64,000 nucleotides of DNA, from assembly GCA_900215285.1 (NCBI GenBank), contig OCMG01000004.1, forward strand, positions 496,001 through 560,000. Reading direction: 5' to 3'. This DNA is from Ensifer adhaerens. Its GTDB lineage: Bacteria > Pseudomonadota > Alphaproteobacteria > Rhizobiales > Rhizobiaceae. Position 1 is the first letter of the stretch, and each line of letters starts with the position of its first letter. Made by a program: the position numbers and the translations under genes. Below the pieces are notes generated by a model, which did no database searches, had not been told where the DNA came from, and was given only the letters and a program-made list of their open reading frames with translations. Below are positions 46,032 through 55,280 of the stretch, piece after piece.

Positions 46032-46886
46032 ATGAAAAGGCATATCGAACTTTCGATCGCTGCAGGGTTTGCCCTTGCAGTATCCGTCGCAACGGCACAT
46101 GCCGATGATATGCAACTGCGCGGAACGCAGAGCGACATCGTCAAATCCAATAATCAGGTGAATTTCAGCGTCAGCGCTGGCTATCTCGATTATCTGGAAT
46201 CCAGCGGCTCCCAACCGCTCGACAGCGAACGCGGCTGGCAACCGGGTCTTTCCGTATCCGGTTCGGTGATGACCGATATCGGCCTATCCAACCTCTATCT
46301 CTATGGCAACCTGTCCTGGAACAAGGGCAACAGCGACTATGTCGGCTCGTTCATCGGCGGCAATTATGGCGATCTTCGCCAGCGCGACAATGCCGAAATC
46401 ACCAACGAGGATTTCCGGATCGGCAAGGGATTCGAGATCAGCGACTCGTTCATGCTGACGCCCTATCTCGGCCTGGGCGCACGCCAGTGGCGCCGTGACG
46501 TGACGGGACCGGGCGGCTACCGGGAGGACTATTCGCATGGCTATGTCGGCGGCGGCCTGCTGGCGCAGTATTCTCCCGCGCCGGGCTGGGTACTGGGACT
46601 CAGCGGCCTCGTCGGCTCGACCTTCTCGGCCAGCATGAAAACCACCGCAACGGCGGGCGGTGCGGCCATCACACCGCAGACCTACAATCTTGGCAATTCG
46701 GCGATCTACATGGTTGGCGCCTCGGTCGACCGGGCGATCACCGATACGGTGCATGCGAACGTCTCGGTGGACTACACGAATTTCAACTACGGGCGCTCGG
46801 CCGTGTCGGCCATCGACTCGACGTACGAGCCTGACAGCCGGACCTCGGCAGTTGCTCTGAAGGTCGGCCTCGGCTTCGCCTTCTGA
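46032..46886 (+). CDS. Outer-membrane beta-barrel protein
   Basis: A 284-residue exported protein. A Sec signal peptide (MKRHIELSIAAGFALAVSVATAHA) is followed by alternating amphipathic strands and a C-terminal aromatic ending VGLGFAF, typical of BamA-recognised barrels. Tyr/Gly-rich strands (YLGLGARQWRRDV, GYVGGGLLAQYSP) suggest an 8- to 10-strand barrel. Ligand or role unknown. The ATG at 46032 has only a weak GGGG site. A strong stem-loop follows the stop. Confidence 0.83.
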   Translation: MKRHIELSIAAGFALAVSVATAHADDMQLRGTQSDIVKSNNQVNFSVSAGYLDYLESSGSQPLDSERGWQPGLSVSGSVMTDIGLSNLYLYGNLSWNKGNSDYVGSFIGGNYGDLRQRDNAEITNEDFRIGKGFEISDSFMLTPYLGLGARQWRRDVTGPGGYREDYSHGYVGGGLLAQYSPAPGWVLGLSGLVGSTFSASMKTTATAGGAAITPQTYNLGNSAIYMVGASVDRAITDTVHANVSVDYTNFNYGRSAVSAIDSTYEPDSRTSAVALKVGLGFAF

Positions 46887-46914
46887 GACAATCCGCGTCG
46901 TTCACCTGCATTTG

Positions 46915-46954
46915 GAGGGCGGGCCGGGCGGAATGAAACGCCCGACCCGCCCTC
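46915..46954. terminator. Strong GC stem-loop between convergent genes
   Basis: GAGGGCGGG and CGGGCG pair with CGCCCG and CCCGCCCTC (one mismatch) around an eight-base loop. It begins 28 bp after the barrel gene stop and can serve both convergent genes, though only a short pyrimidine run follows. Confidence 0.65.
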
Positions 46955-47019
46955 TCCGTCTCTTCGTTCGCTCCCGCCGAGGCGACCTTTCCGGCGCCCT
47001 TCACCCATGTGGAATGGGT

Positions 47020-47355
47020 TCAGCGATGCGGATGCGAGAGGGCCCAGCGTCCGTCCCTGCAGGACCACTCTGCGAAGGGAAGGCCGAGTGCGCAGCCGCG
47101 ACCGAGGTTCGGATCCATCGAACAGCGGATCGTTGAACCTGCAGCATACGCGCGATCGTTGAAGCGGCAGGTTCGCATCTCCGTCCGGGGCTTCCTGCCC
47201 GGCGATAGGCCCACGGACTGCACCCCTAAATCCCCTGCATCCGACCAACGCTCGACTGTCCGGCGCTCGCCGGCATGGCCCGGCGGCGCCCAGCAGGGGG
47301 ACGCGCCTATCGAAAAAACTACGGCAAAGGCTAGCGAACTGAGTAGCCGATCCAT
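47020..47355 (-). CDS. Small secreted Cys-containing protein, unknown function
   Basis: A 111-residue product with a hydrophobic signal segment (MDRLLSSLAFAVVFSIGASPCWA). The C-terminal half carries four cysteines in CRFNDRAYAAGSTIRC, GRGCALG and WSCRDGRWAL, as in small periplasmic proteins with two disulfides. The pattern (C...Y..G..I...C) recalls DUF1496-type proteins, but I cannot confirm this. The start is uncertain: ATGs at 47355, 47397 and 47406 are open and no strong RBS is seen. Confidence 0.55.
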   Translation of the reverse strand: MDRLLSSLAFAVVFSIGASPCWAPPGHAGERRTVERWSDAGDLGVQSVGLSPGRKPRTEMRTCRFNDRAYAAGSTIRCSMDPNLGRGCALGLPFAEWSCRDGRWALSHPHR

Positions 47356-47528
47356 GTGGGTCCGTTGCCTGGCTCGGGGTCGTGGACGGGTGTGCATCGC
47401 AGTCATTTCCCACGGTCCTTCTTCTTTCCGGTGATAGGATAGGGCCGCCGCCGCCTCGCTTCAACGACACCTTTCGCGGCAGCGCTTGCGCCATCCTGCG
47501 TTTGCGCGGAGAAGGGCCTTGACTCCAA

Positions 47529-47553
47529 TATAGGAATCGTAAATTCTCCTATA
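47529..47553. promoter_or_regulatory. Inverted repeat abutting the XRE-cupin start
   Basis: TATAGGA and TCCTATA are exact 7-bp inverted arms 11 bases apart, ending at the base before the ATG. It may be the autoregulatory operator of the downstream HTH protein. Confidence 0.55.
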
Positions 47554-48126
47554 ATGGAAAATTCGAAGGACGAACTCGAGAAGAATATCGGCCAGTCGCT
47601 GAAGGCGCTCAGGGTGCAGCGAGCGATGACGCTGGACCAGTTGGCCTCCGCCTCGGGCGTCAGCCGGGCGATGATCTCGAAAATCGAGCGCGGCGAAGCC
47701 AGTCCGACTGCGGTGTTGCTGGCGCGGCTTTTGGGGCCTCTCAAGGAGACCCTGTCGGGTTTCTTTGCGAGCGCGTCTGAAACGCCTTCCCCCATGAGAC
47801 GGCTCGCCGAGCAGCCGGTTTGGCGCGATCCCGAGACTGGCTATGTGCGCCGTGCGGTGTCGCCGCCGGGCTTTGCCATCGCCACGGATCTGGTCGATGT
47901 GGCGCTGCCGGGCGGTGCGCGCGCCATCATGCCGCCGGTCCTCTCCGAACCGCCGCACATGCAATATGTCTGGCTGCTGGAGGGTTGGCTGATCATGGAA
48001 TGCGACGGCGCACGCTACGAGTTGCATGCGGGCGACTGTCTGTACATGACGCTCGCGCAAGGAACCGTCTTCGAAAACCCGGGCAGCGAGCCCTGCCGCT
48101 ATGCGGTGATCCTGCGAAGGAACTGA
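47554..48126 (+). CDS. XRE-family regulator with C-terminal cupin domain
   Basis: A 190-residue regulator. Residues about 8-65 are the HTH (IGQSLKALRVQRAMTLDQLASASGVSRAMISKIERGEASPT) and residues about 110-185 a cupin (PPHMQYVWLLEGWLIMECDGARYELHAGDCLYM). Such proteins sense a small ligand in the cupin pocket. There is no Shine-Dalgarno before the ATG; the upstream 25 bases are an inverted repeat, so the mRNA may be leaderless. It lies one base upstream of a GNAT gene, which it probably controls together with itself. Confidence 0.9.
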   Translation: MENSKDELEKNIGQSLKALRVQRAMTLDQLASASGVSRAMISKIERGEASPTAVLLARLLGPLKETLSGFFASASETPSPMRRLAEQPVWRDPETGYVRRAVSPPGFAIATDLVDVALPGGARAIMPPVLSEPPHMQYVWLLEGWLIMECDGARYELHAGDCLYMTLAQGTVFENPGSEPCRYAVILRRN

Positions 48127-48127
48127 C

Positions 48128-48655
48128 ATGACCGACACTCGCAATCTCGACAAGGCCGCAACCCTTGCGGCTCTGGCGGACCTCGCCGAACTCTTTGCAG
48201 AGACCGTGCGCGGCGGGGCGTCCATGGGCTACATGCTGCCCTTTCCGCACGAGGAGGCGGAAGCCTATTGGCGCGGCGTGGCCGAAGCCGTGGGCCGAGG
48301 GGAGATCGTGTTGTTTGCCATTCGGCATGCCGGGCGTATTGCGGGTTCCGTGCAGCTGGGCGTTGCCATGCCGCCCAACCAGCCGCATCGCGCCGATATC
48401 AAGAAGCTGATGGTGCATCCGGCTGCACGCGGGCGCGGATTTTCGCGACGACTGATGGAGGCGGCGGAAACCGAGGCAGCGGCGCGCGGACGAACCCTGC
48501 TGGTGTTGGACACGGCGACTGGAGAGCCGGCCGAGAAAATATACCGGCATCTCGGCTGGTCAGAAGCCGGCGTCATTCCAGGCTACGCACTCTTCCCGGA
48601 TGGTCGCCCTTGCGACACGACCTTTTATTATAAGACGTTGGACTCCATGATATAA
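48128..48655 (+). CDS. GNAT-family N-acetyltransferase
   Basis: A 175-residue acetyltransferase. The acetyl-CoA site is KLMVHPAARGRGFSRRLMEAAETEA near residue 100, followed by LVLDTATGEPAEKIYRHLGW. GAAGGA lies seven bases before the ATG, inside the 3' end of the XRE-cupin gene. The substrate is unknown. Fused or adjacent HTH-GNAT pairs are common in resistance and metabolic control. Confidence 0.9.
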   Translation: MTDTRNLDKAATLAALADLAELFAETVRGGASMGYMLPFPHEEAEAYWRGVAEAVGRGEIVLFAIRHAGRIAGSVQLGVAMPPNQPHRADIKKLMVHPAARGRGFSRRLMEAAETEAAARGRTLLVLDTATGEPAEKIYRHLGWSEAGVIPGYALFPDGRPCDTTFYYKTLDSMI

Positions 48656-49021
48656 CTGAAAATCGTGTAAACTCCGGATTTAATTTAAATCGAATTAAAT
48701 TCCGATTTCGCGATCTTCTTCAGAAATTTATGGCGGTTGACGAATATTTTCTGCCGCAAACGAGACGGCTCATCTGCTTCATAACCACGCAGCCTAAATA
48801 TTTAAAACTTAAAATAATTTTCCGCATTGCCGTGTTTCCTGCGCCTCTACAAGGACTTCGTTGCAGATCGCAGCGCCCGCCCGGGCGTACCGGATTCGGC
48901 GCTCGCGGAGTTGCATGAAGGCAGGTTCCCTGCTTAAACGAAGACGAACTGCGTTCAAAAATTTAAAGACGGCGGGGGCGCCGTCTCATAATATGCGCAG
49001 ACGCAGAGCAGGAGGACGGAT
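48656..49021. other. 366-bp intergenic region before pntA
   Basis: The left half is AT-rich and holds TTTAATT/AATTAAA arms (48679-48699). The right half has a GACGGCG-GGGG-CGCCGTC hairpin at 48968-48985. A 62-codon open frame at 48730-48918 shows no RBS or protein-like composition. The promoter of pntAB should be in the right half. Confidence 0.5.
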
Positions 49022-50596
49022 ATGTTGATTGGTTCGCCACGGGAACGGCTTGAGGGAGAGGCGCGCGTCGCGATGACGCCGGACAGCGCCACCCAGCTGC
49101 AGAAACTCGGATATCAATGCGTGATCGAAAGCGGCGCGGGCAAGCTCGCGGGCTTTTCCGACGATCTCTATCGCGCCGCCGGCGTGACGGTGGTCGACAC
49201 GGCCGATGCGCTTTATGCGCAGGCCGATGTCATCGCCAAGGTGCGCCCGCCGCTCGCAGATGAAGTGTCGAAGCTTTCGTCCGGCAAGACGCTGATCTCC
49301 TTCTTCTATCCCGCGCAGAACAAGGACCTGCTGGAGCAGGCCAAGGGCACGGGCGCGAATGTGATCGCCATGGACATGGTGCCGCGCATTTCGCGCGCAC
49401 AGAAGATGGATGCACTCTCTTCCATGGCCAATATCGCCGGCTATCGCGCGGTGATCGAGGCGGGCAACAATTTCGGCCGCTTCTTCACCGGCCAGGTGAC
49501 AGCTGCCGGCAAGATCCCGCCGGCCAAGGTTCTGGTCATTGGCGCCGGCGTTGCCGGTCTTGCCGCTGTCGGCACGTCCGTGTCGCTCGGCGCGATCACC
49601 TATGCCTTCGACGTTCGCCCGGAAGTGGCCGAGCAGATCGAATCCATGGGCGCGAATTTCGTGTTCCTCGACTTTGCAGGCCCCGCACAGGATGGCGCGG
49701 CGACGGGTGGCTATGCAGCTCCCTCCTCCCCGGAATTCCGCGAGGCGCAGCTGAAGAAGTTCCGCGAGATCGCTCCTGACATCGACATCGTCATCTCGAC
49801 AGCGCTGATCCCCGGCCGCGATGCGCCTAAGCTCTGGCTGGCAGACATGGTCGCGATGATGAAGCCGGGCTCCGTCATCGTCGACCTTGCGGCCGAGCGC
49901 GGCGGCAATTGTGACCTGACGGTTCCGGACCAGAAGATCGTCTCCGATAATGGCGTGACCATCGTCGGCTACACGGACTTCCCGAGCCGCATGGCCGCGC
50001 AATCCTCGACGCTCTATTCGACCAACATCCGCCACATGATGACGGACCTGACGCCGAAGAAGGATGGCGCGCTCTTCCACAATATGGAAGACGACGTGAT
50101 CCGTGGCGCAACCGTCACCTATCAGGGCGAGATAACCTTCCCGCCGCCGCCACCGAAGATCCAGGCGATCGCGGCGCAGAAGCCGAAGGAAAAGGCCAAG
50201 GAACTGACGCCGGAAGAAAAGCGCGCAGCGGAAGCTGCCGCCTTCAAGGCGCAGACGAAGCAGCAGGTGGGCCTTTTGGTCGTCGGCGGAGCGCTGATCC
50301 TGCTCGCCGGGCTTTTCGCGCCGGCCAGCTTCATGTCGCATTTCATCGTCTTCGTGCTCTCCTGCTTCGTCGGCTTCCAGGTCATCTGGAACGTGTCGCA
50401 TTCGCTGCACACGCCGCTGATGGCCGTGACCAACGCGATCTCCTCCATCATCATCCTCGGCGCGCTGATGCAGATCGGCTCCGGGAGCTGGCTGGTTGCC
50501 TTGCTTGGCGCCGTCTCCGTCTTCATGGCGGGGATCAACATTTTCGGTGGCTTCATGGTCACCCGGCGCATGCTCGCCATGTTCCAGAAGTCTTAA
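49022..50596 (+). CDS. pntA: NAD(P) transhydrogenase subunit alpha
   Basis: A 524-residue subunit in the fused form. Residues about 1-380 are the NAD(H)-binding domain I ([45 protein letters not shown] loop [19 protein letters not shown] near 176). A charged Lys/Glu linker follows, then three to four C-terminal membrane helices. With PntB it couples proton entry to NADPH formation from NADH. AGGAGG precedes the ATG. Confidence 0.97.
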   Translation: MLIGSPRERLEGEARVAMTPDSATQLQKLGYQCVIESGAGKLAGFSDDLYRAAGVTVVDTADALYAQADVIAKVRPPLADEVSKLSSGKTLISFFYPAQNKDLLEQAKGTGANVIAMDMVPRISRAQKMDALSSMANIAGYRAVIEAGNNFGRFFTGQVTAAGKIPPAKVLVIGAGVAGLAAVGTSVSLGAITYAFDVRPEVAEQIESMGANFVFLDFAGPAQDGAATGGYAAPSSPEFREAQLKKFREIAPDIDIVISTALIPGRDAPKLWLADMVAMMKPGSVIVDLAAERGGNCDLTVPDQKIVSDNGVTIVGYTDFPSRMAAQSSTLYSTNIRHMMTDLTPKKDGALFHNMEDDVIRGATVTYQGEITFPPPPPKIQAIAAQKPKEKAKELTPEEKRAAEAAAFKAQTKQQVGLLVVGGALILLAGLFAPASFMSHFIVFVLSCFVGFQVIWNVSHSLHTPLMAVTNAISSIIILGALMQIGSGSWLVALLGAVSVFMAGINIFGGFMVTRRMLAMFQKS

Positions 50597-50611
50597 GGGG
50601 AGGGTCGAGCT

Positions 50612-52045
50612 ATGGAATACGGATTTACCACGGCGGCCTATGTGGTCGCGGCCGTCCTTTTCATTCAGTCGCTGGGCGGACTTTCGGGCCAGGAAAGCGC
50701 CAAGCGCGCGGTCTGGTACGGCATTGTCGGCATGGCGCTCGCGATTCTCGCGACGCTCTATGGTCCGGGCGCGGGCAACTGGCTGATTTCGCTGGTCATG
50801 ATCGTCATCGGCGGCGCGATCGGCTGGGTCGTCGCCCAGCGCGTGCAGATGACCGAAATGCCGCAGCTGGTTGCGGCCATGCATTCGCTCGTCGGTCTTG
50901 CAGCCGTTCTGATCGGCTTCAACACGCATATCGAGCTTATCCGCATCGCGGGCATGGATGAGGCCACGCGCCATACGCTCACCGGCTTTGCCGCCGTTAT
51001 CGCGCACAAGAGCCCGGTCGAGATCAACATCCTGCGTGTCGAGACTTTCCTCGGCATCTTCATCGGTGCCGTGACCTTCACGGGCTCGATCATCGCCTTC
51101 GGCAAGCTCGCCGGCAAGGTGGATGGCAAGGCGAAGAAGCTGCCGGGCGGCCATGTGCTGAACGCTGCGGCGGCGATCATCTCGCTCGTCATGCTCTTCG
51201 TCTATCTCTCGTCCGGCTCGACGCTCGCCATCGTCATCATGACGCTGGCTGCCCTCTTCATCGGCTATCACCTGATCATGGGCATCGGCGGCGCCGACAT
51301 GCCGGTCGTGGTCTCGATGCTGAACTCCTATTCGGGCTGGGCGGCAGCCGCCATCGGCTTCTCGCTATCGAACGACCTACTGATCGTCGTCGGCGCGCTG
51401 GTCGGTTCCTCGGGTGCGATCCTCTCCTACATCATGTGCAAGGCGATGAACCGCTCCTTCGTCTCCGTCATCCTCGGCGGCTTTGGCGGAACGACGGGTC
51501 CGGCCATGGCGGTCGAAGGCGAGCAAATCGCCATCGACACGGAAGGTGTCGCGGCAGCGCTCAACGATGCGGATTCGGTTATCATCGTCCCTGGCTACGG
51601 CATGGCCGTGGCGCAGGCGCAAGGGGCGGTTTCCGAACTCACCCGCAAGCTGCGCGCCGCCGGCAAGGAAGTGCGCTTCGCGATCCATCCGGTCGCCGGC
51701 CGTCTTCCCGGCCACATGAACGTGCTGCTCGCCGAAGCCAAGGTGCCGTATGACATCGTTCTGGAAATGGACGAGATCAACGAGGACTTCCCGAACACGG
51801 ACGTCGTCATCGTCATCGGCTCCAACGACATCGTCAACCCGGCCGCCCAGGAAGACCCGAACTCCCCGATCGCCGGGATGCCGGTTCTGGAAGTGTGGAA
51901 GGCCAAGCAGGTCTTCGTCTCCAAGCGCGGCCAGGGCACGGGTTACTCGGGCATCGAGAACCCGCTGTTCTACAAGGACAATACGCGGATGTATTACGGC
52001 GACGCCAAGGACTCGATCAACAAGCTGCTGCCGTTGATCAATTGA
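50612..52045 (+). CDS. pntB: NAD(P) transhydrogenase subunit beta
   Basis: A 477-residue subunit. The N-terminal two thirds is a bundle of about nine helices (domain II) with [21 protein letters not shown]. The C-terminal domain III binds NADP(H) with [12 protein letters not shown] near residue 327 and [24 protein letters not shown] precedes the ATG, 15 bp after pntA. A strong terminator follows. Confidence 0.97.
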   Translation: MEYGFTTAAYVVAAVLFIQSLGGLSGQESAKRAVWYGIVGMALAILATLYGPGAGNWLISLVMIVIGGAIGWVVAQRVQMTEMPQLVAAMHSLVGLAAVLIGFNTHIELIRIAGMDEATRHTLTGFAAVIAHKSPVEINILRVETFLGIFIGAVTFTGSIIAFGKLAGKVDGKAKKLPGGHVLNAAAAIISLVMLFVYLSSGSTLAIVIMTLAALFIGYHLIMGIGGADMPVVVSMLNSYSGWAAAAIGFSLSNDLLIVVGALVGSSGAILSYIMCKAMNRSFVSVILGGFGGTTGPAMAVEGEQIAIDTEGVAAALNDADSVIIVPGYGMAVAQAQGAVSELTRKLRAAGKEVRFAIHPVAGRLPGHMNVLLAEAKVPYDIVLEMDEINEDFPNTDVVIVIGSNDIVNPAAQEDPNSPIAGMPVLEVWKAKQVFVSKRGQGTGYSGIENPLFYKDNTRMYYGDAKDSINKLLPLIN

Positions 52046-52070
52046 GTTTTGGCTTGGCGTGAGTGTTTGA

Positions 52071-52103
52071 AATCCCCGGTGGCGACGCCGGGGATTTTTT
52101 GTT
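52071..52103 (+). terminator. Rho-independent terminator of pntAB
   Basis: AATCCCCGG and CCGGGGATT are exact 9-bp arms around eight bases, followed by TTTTTTG. It starts 26 bp after the pntB stop. Confidence 0.9.
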
Positions 52104-52131
52104 TTGGGGCACGACGACACCCCTCTCTCCG

Positions 52132-52284
52132 CCGTCATCCTCGCCCTTGTGGCGAGGATCTACTGAAGAGGCAGCGGGTTCGACGGTTCAGCAGGAACAA
52201 GGCGGTGCAACACTCTCTTTGAGGCCACTCACGGAGCGGTTCTGGCCGCGTAGCAGATCCTCGCCACAAGGGCGAGGATGACGG
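52132..52284. mobile_element. 153-bp element with 30-bp perfect terminal inverted repeats (MITE-like)
   Basis: The first 30 bases (52132-52161, starting CCGTCATCCTCGCC) are the exact reverse complement of the last 30 (52255-52284). Each arm itself holds a CCTCGCC-CTTGT-GGCGAGG hairpin. The 93-bp interior has no ORF. It ends 20 bp before the stop of the FMN reductase gene. No clear target duplication is seen. Confidence 0.7.
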
Positions 52285-52304
52285 AGTGTGAGGAAGCCGC
52301 TCGC

Positions 52305-52862
52305 TTACTTCCGCCCCGAGACATGCTCCGCGAACCCATTCAGGAAGTTGCCGAGCTGTTCCCTCACCTTGTCGTCCACCAGCCTGTCCTCCCCGTCGAA
52401 CACCTTGTCCGCATGCGACACGAGCAACCGGCCATCCATCCACAAGTCTGCGCCGAAGGTGCGCATGATGGGGAGCCAGGCGTTCTGGGAGAGGATGGTG
52501 CCGAAGCCGCCCGGCGAGGCGCCGATGATGGCGATGGGCTTCTTGCGGAATGCGATGCTGGCGCCGCCGGGGCCACGGGAAAGCCAGTCGATGGCATTCT
52601 TGAAGACGCCGGGGATGGAGTTGTTGTATTCGGGCGTGACGAGAAGCAGGCCGTCGGCGGCGATGATCTTCTCCTTCAGCGTGGTGACGGCTTCGGGAAT
52701 GCCGCTTTCGGCTTCGACATCGCCGTCATAAAGAGGGATTCCGCGGATCGTGCCGATCTCCAGCTCCGCGCCTTCCGGCATCAGGCCGGTGGCGGCGCGC
52801 AGAAGTGCCGAGTTCAGCGAGCCCTTGCGCAGGCTGCCCGAGATGCCGATCAGTTTCGTCAT
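52305..52862 (-). CDS. NADPH-dependent FMN reductase family protein
   Basis: A 185-residue flavodoxin-fold protein: GISGSLRKGSLNSALLRA binds the FMN phosphate (residues 6-23), TPEYNNSIPGVFKNAIDWLSRG is the second flavin loop near 80, and SPGGFGT follows. Close relatives are chromate or quinone reductases (ChrR/YieF). GAAGGG precedes the ATG. It is monocistronic. Confidence 0.93.
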   Translation of the reverse strand: MTKLIGISGSLRKGSLNSALLRAATGLMPEGAELEIGTIRGIPLYDGDVEAESGIPEAVTTLKEKIIAADGLLLVTPEYNNSIPGVFKNAIDWLSRGPGGASIAFRKKPIAIIGASPGGFGTILSQNAWLPIMRTFGADLWMDGRLLVSHADKVFDGEDRLVDDKVREQLGNFLNGFAEHVSGRK

Positions 52863-52937
52863 GGTTTTCCCTTCTATTCTTGGTCACTCACACATGCATA
52901 ACATCCGAAATGCGCCGATTGTGCCAGCCAGCAGGCA

Positions 52938-52966
52938 ACAAAAAAGCCGCCCAATGGACGGCTTCT
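52938..52966 (-). terminator. Terminator of infC
   Basis: On the minus strand AGCCGTCC and GGGCGGCT form an 8-bp stem with one G-T pair around ATT, followed by TTTTTTG. It lies 25 bp after the infC stop. Confidence 0.85.
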
Positions 52967-52990
52967 TTTCAGATCGACGGGCAGTCGCGC

Positions 52991-53527
52991 TCACTTAGGA
53001 GCGAGAACCATCATCATCTGGCGGCCTTCGAGCTTCGGCTCGGCTTCGACCTTGGCGATCTCGACAGTGTCTTCCTTGACCTGCATGAGCAGCTTCATGC
53101 CGAGTTCCATATGCGCCATTTCGCGACCGCGGAAACGCAGGGTCACCTTGACCTTGTCGCCTTCTTCGAAGAAGCGGTTCATGGCCTTCATCTTCACCTC
53201 ATAGTCATGGGTGTCGATGTTGGGGCGCATCTTGATTTCCTTGATCTCGACGATCTTCTGCTTCTTGCGCGCTTCGGCCGCCTTCTTTTGGTTGGCGTAT
53301 TTCAGCTTGCCGAGGTCGAGGATCTTGCAGACCGGCGGTTCAGAATTCGGCGAGATTTCGACGAGATCAAGCCCCGCCTCCTCTGCCATCTTCAACGCCT
53401 CGTCCGTGGGCACGATGCCCAGGTTCTCGCCTTCTTCATTGATGAGCTGAATGCGGGGCAGGCGAATTTCCCGGTTGGCGCGAGGCCCGTCCTTTACGGG
53501 GGCGTCGGCTTTGAATGGTCTGCGAAT
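52991..53527 (-). CDS. infC: Translation initiation factor IF-3 (ATT start codon)
   Basis: A 178-residue factor of normal length. The N-domain has [37 protein letters not shown], the linker [19 protein letters not shown], and the C-domain [42 protein letters not shown]. The predicted start is ATT at 53527 (ATT CGC AGA CCA), with GAGGAG nine bases upstream; no ATG or GTG fits. E. coli infC also uses AUU, which lets IF-3 repress its own translation. Unlike in many bacteria, it is not next to rpmI-rplT, which lie 7.5 kb away on the other strand. Confidence 0.95.
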   Translation of the reverse strand: MRRPFKADAPVKDGPRANREIRLPRIQLINEEGENLGIVPTDEALKMAEEAGLDLVEISPNSEPPVCKILDLGKLKYANQKKAAEARKKQKIVEIKEIKMRPNIDTHDYEVKMKAMNRFFEEGDKVKVTLRFRGREMAHMELGMKLLMQVKEDTVEIAKVEAEPKLEGRQMMMVLAPK

Positions 53528-53699
53528 GGTCGTATTCTCCTCAAATTGTTTCCGAAAACGTGCGCGGGGATTTGTGTCCGCTGCAATGTGTGCTTTCACG
53601 TGCGCGAGTCAATAGCATGCTTCGCCGCAAAAATCACCATCTGTGCTTATTTCGTCGAATCTGTTGTATGTCCGTCATATTTTCAAGCGGAGAGGCGCG

Positions 53700-54491
53700 A
53701 TGGCCGATGAAAAACCTCAATTCCTAACTGTTGGCGTGGGCAGCGCGGCCCGCGAGATCGCCTGGCGGCTGAGCGACGGCCCCAGGGACAAGCCGCTGCT
53801 CGTGTGGCTCGGCGGCTACCGCTCCGACATGAAGGGGACGAAGGCGGTGGAGCTCGAAAGTTTCGCCCGCGACAAGGGTCTTGCCTGCCTGCGGCTCGAC
53901 TATTCCGGCCATGGCGAGTCCGGCGGCGAGTTCCGCGACGGAACGATCTCGCGCTGGCTGGAAGAGGCGCTGGCGGTCATCGCACATGCCGGTTTCAAGC
54001 GCCTCATCCTCATCGGCTCCTCCATGGGCGGCTGGATTGCGCTGCGCGCGGTGGCTGAATTGCGGAAGCGCGAGACGGCGACCGTCGAAGGCATGGTGCT
54101 GATCGCGCCCGCACCGGACTTCACCATGGACCTCGTGGAGCCGTCACTGGGCGAGGCGGAGCGCAGGAGCCTCGCCGAGAAAGGCTATTTCGAGGAACAT
54201 TCGGAATACTCGCCTGAGCCGAACATCTTCACGGCCAAGCTGATGGAAGACGGCAAGGCGAACCAGGTTCTCACCGGGATCATCGAGACCGGATGCCCTG
54301 TGCATATTTTGCAGGGCATGAACGATGCGGACGTGCCGTGGCGGCATGCGATGAAGCTGGTCGAGCATCTGCCGGCCGACGATGTCGTCATCAGTCTCGT
54401 GAAGGATGGCGACCACCGCCTGTCGCGACCGGAGGATCTGGCTCTGATGCGCCGGGCCCTGGAAGCGCTGCTGCCGGGCGATCATGGTTAA
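53700..54491 (+). CDS. Alpha/beta hydrolase
   Basis: A 263-residue cytosolic hydrolase. The nucleophile elbow is GSSMGG with Ser108, the acid is D209 or D211 in NDADVPW, and the catalytic His is about 239 in DGDHRLS. GHGESGGEF near 70 is the usual cap-proximal motif. It resembles the ABHD10/palmitoyl-esterase-like and bacterial carboxylesterase groups; substrate unknown. GGAG precedes the ATG at 53700; the frame is open upstream to 53643. It is divergent from infC. Confidence 0.9.
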   Translation: MADEKPQFLTVGVGSAAREIAWRLSDGPRDKPLLVWLGGYRSDMKGTKAVELESFARDKGLACLRLDYSGHGESGGEFRDGTISRWLEEALAVIAHAGFKRLILIGSSMGGWIALRAVAELRKRETATVEGMVLIAPAPDFTMDLVEPSLGEAERRSLAEKGYFEEHSEYSPEPNIFTAKLMEDGKANQVLTGIIETGCPVHILQGMNDADVPWRHAMKLVEHLPADDVVISLVKDGDHRLSRPEDLALMRRALEALLPGDHG

Positions 54492-54607
54492 CAATTCGTT
54501 GCAATTTTAACCATGTCTCAAAGAATGCCGGGAGCTGACAAGCCTTGTAATTGACTCTTCACGCCTCAGGTTCTTAACTGTTTGTTAAGAATTGAAGGGT
54601 TTCCGTG

Positions 54608-55213
54608 ATGGCATTCAGGCTCGGTTTTGCGTTTTTCGCCCTGGCAATGACGGTTGCGACGGCTGCCGATGCAGTTGGCGTTGCACCCGCCGTGATGCGC
54701 ACCGGCGCCGTCACCTCGCAGCCGATCGGCCACTATGAATTCTGCCAGAGCCATCAGGACGAGTGCAGCGTTAAGTCATCCGACCAGACGGCACCGAAGC
54801 TGACCAGCTTCGGCTGGCAGACGATCCGCGACATCAATTATCACGTGAATTCGACCATCGTGCCGATGACCGACATGGAGCTGTACGGCCGCGACGAAGT
54901 CTGGGCCTATCCGGTCGATGCAGGGGATTGCGAGGATTTCGTTCTGCTCAAGCGCAAGCTGCTGATCGAGAAGGGTTTCCCGGTCAATACGCTGCTGATC
55001 ACCGTCGTGCGCAAGCCGGATGGCGAAGGCCATGCGGTTCTGACCGTGCGCACGTCGCAGGGTGACTATATTCTCGACAATCTCGACAATGAAGTGAAGC
55101 TCTGGACGGATACGCCCTACCATTATCTCAAGCGTCAATCGACGGCCAATTCCGGCCAGTGGGTGACGATCGAGAATGGCAGCGACGTTCTCGTGGGTTC
55201 GCTGCGGAAGTGA
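54608..55213 (+). CDS. Bacterial transglutaminase-like cysteine proteinase (BTLCP)
   Basis: A 201-residue exported protein: signal peptide about residues 1-22, then the BTLCP/DUF920 domain. The catalytic triad is visible as C108 in DAGDCEDFVLLKR, H142 in EGHAVLTV and D157 in DYILDNL. LapG-type relatives cleave surface adhesins or are periplasmic proteases controlled by c-di-GMP. No LapD or adhesin gene is nearby. GAAGGG lies 10 bases before the ATG; a GTG one codon earlier is also open. Confidence 0.92.
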   Translation: MAFRLGFAFFALAMTVATAADAVGVAPAVMRTGAVTSQPIGHYEFCQSHQDECSVKSSDQTAPKLTSFGWQTIRDINYHVNSTIVPMTDMELYGRDEVWAYPVDAGDCEDFVLLKRKLLIEKGFPVNTLLITVVRKPDGEGHAVLTVRTSQGDYILDNLDNEVKLWTDTPYHYLKRQSTANSGQWVTIENGSDVLVGSLRK

Positions 55214-55280
55214 TGTAGCGTCCTTTTCTGGAGGGGGAAGGGCGTGATCGAGGGCCGCCTGTGGGGACATGGCGGCCCTC

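Noticed and set aside
48730-48918. 62-codon open frame before pntA
   Set aside because: No RBS, mixed composition that changes abruptly at the AT-rich/GC-rich boundary, and no similarity to the small cytochrome oxidase subunit IV sometimes found upstream of pntA.
48968-48985. GACGGCG/CGCCGTC hairpin as terminator of the GNAT gene
   Set aside because: It is about 310 bp after the stop, with no T-run on the + strand; it is closer to pntA and may be part of its leader.
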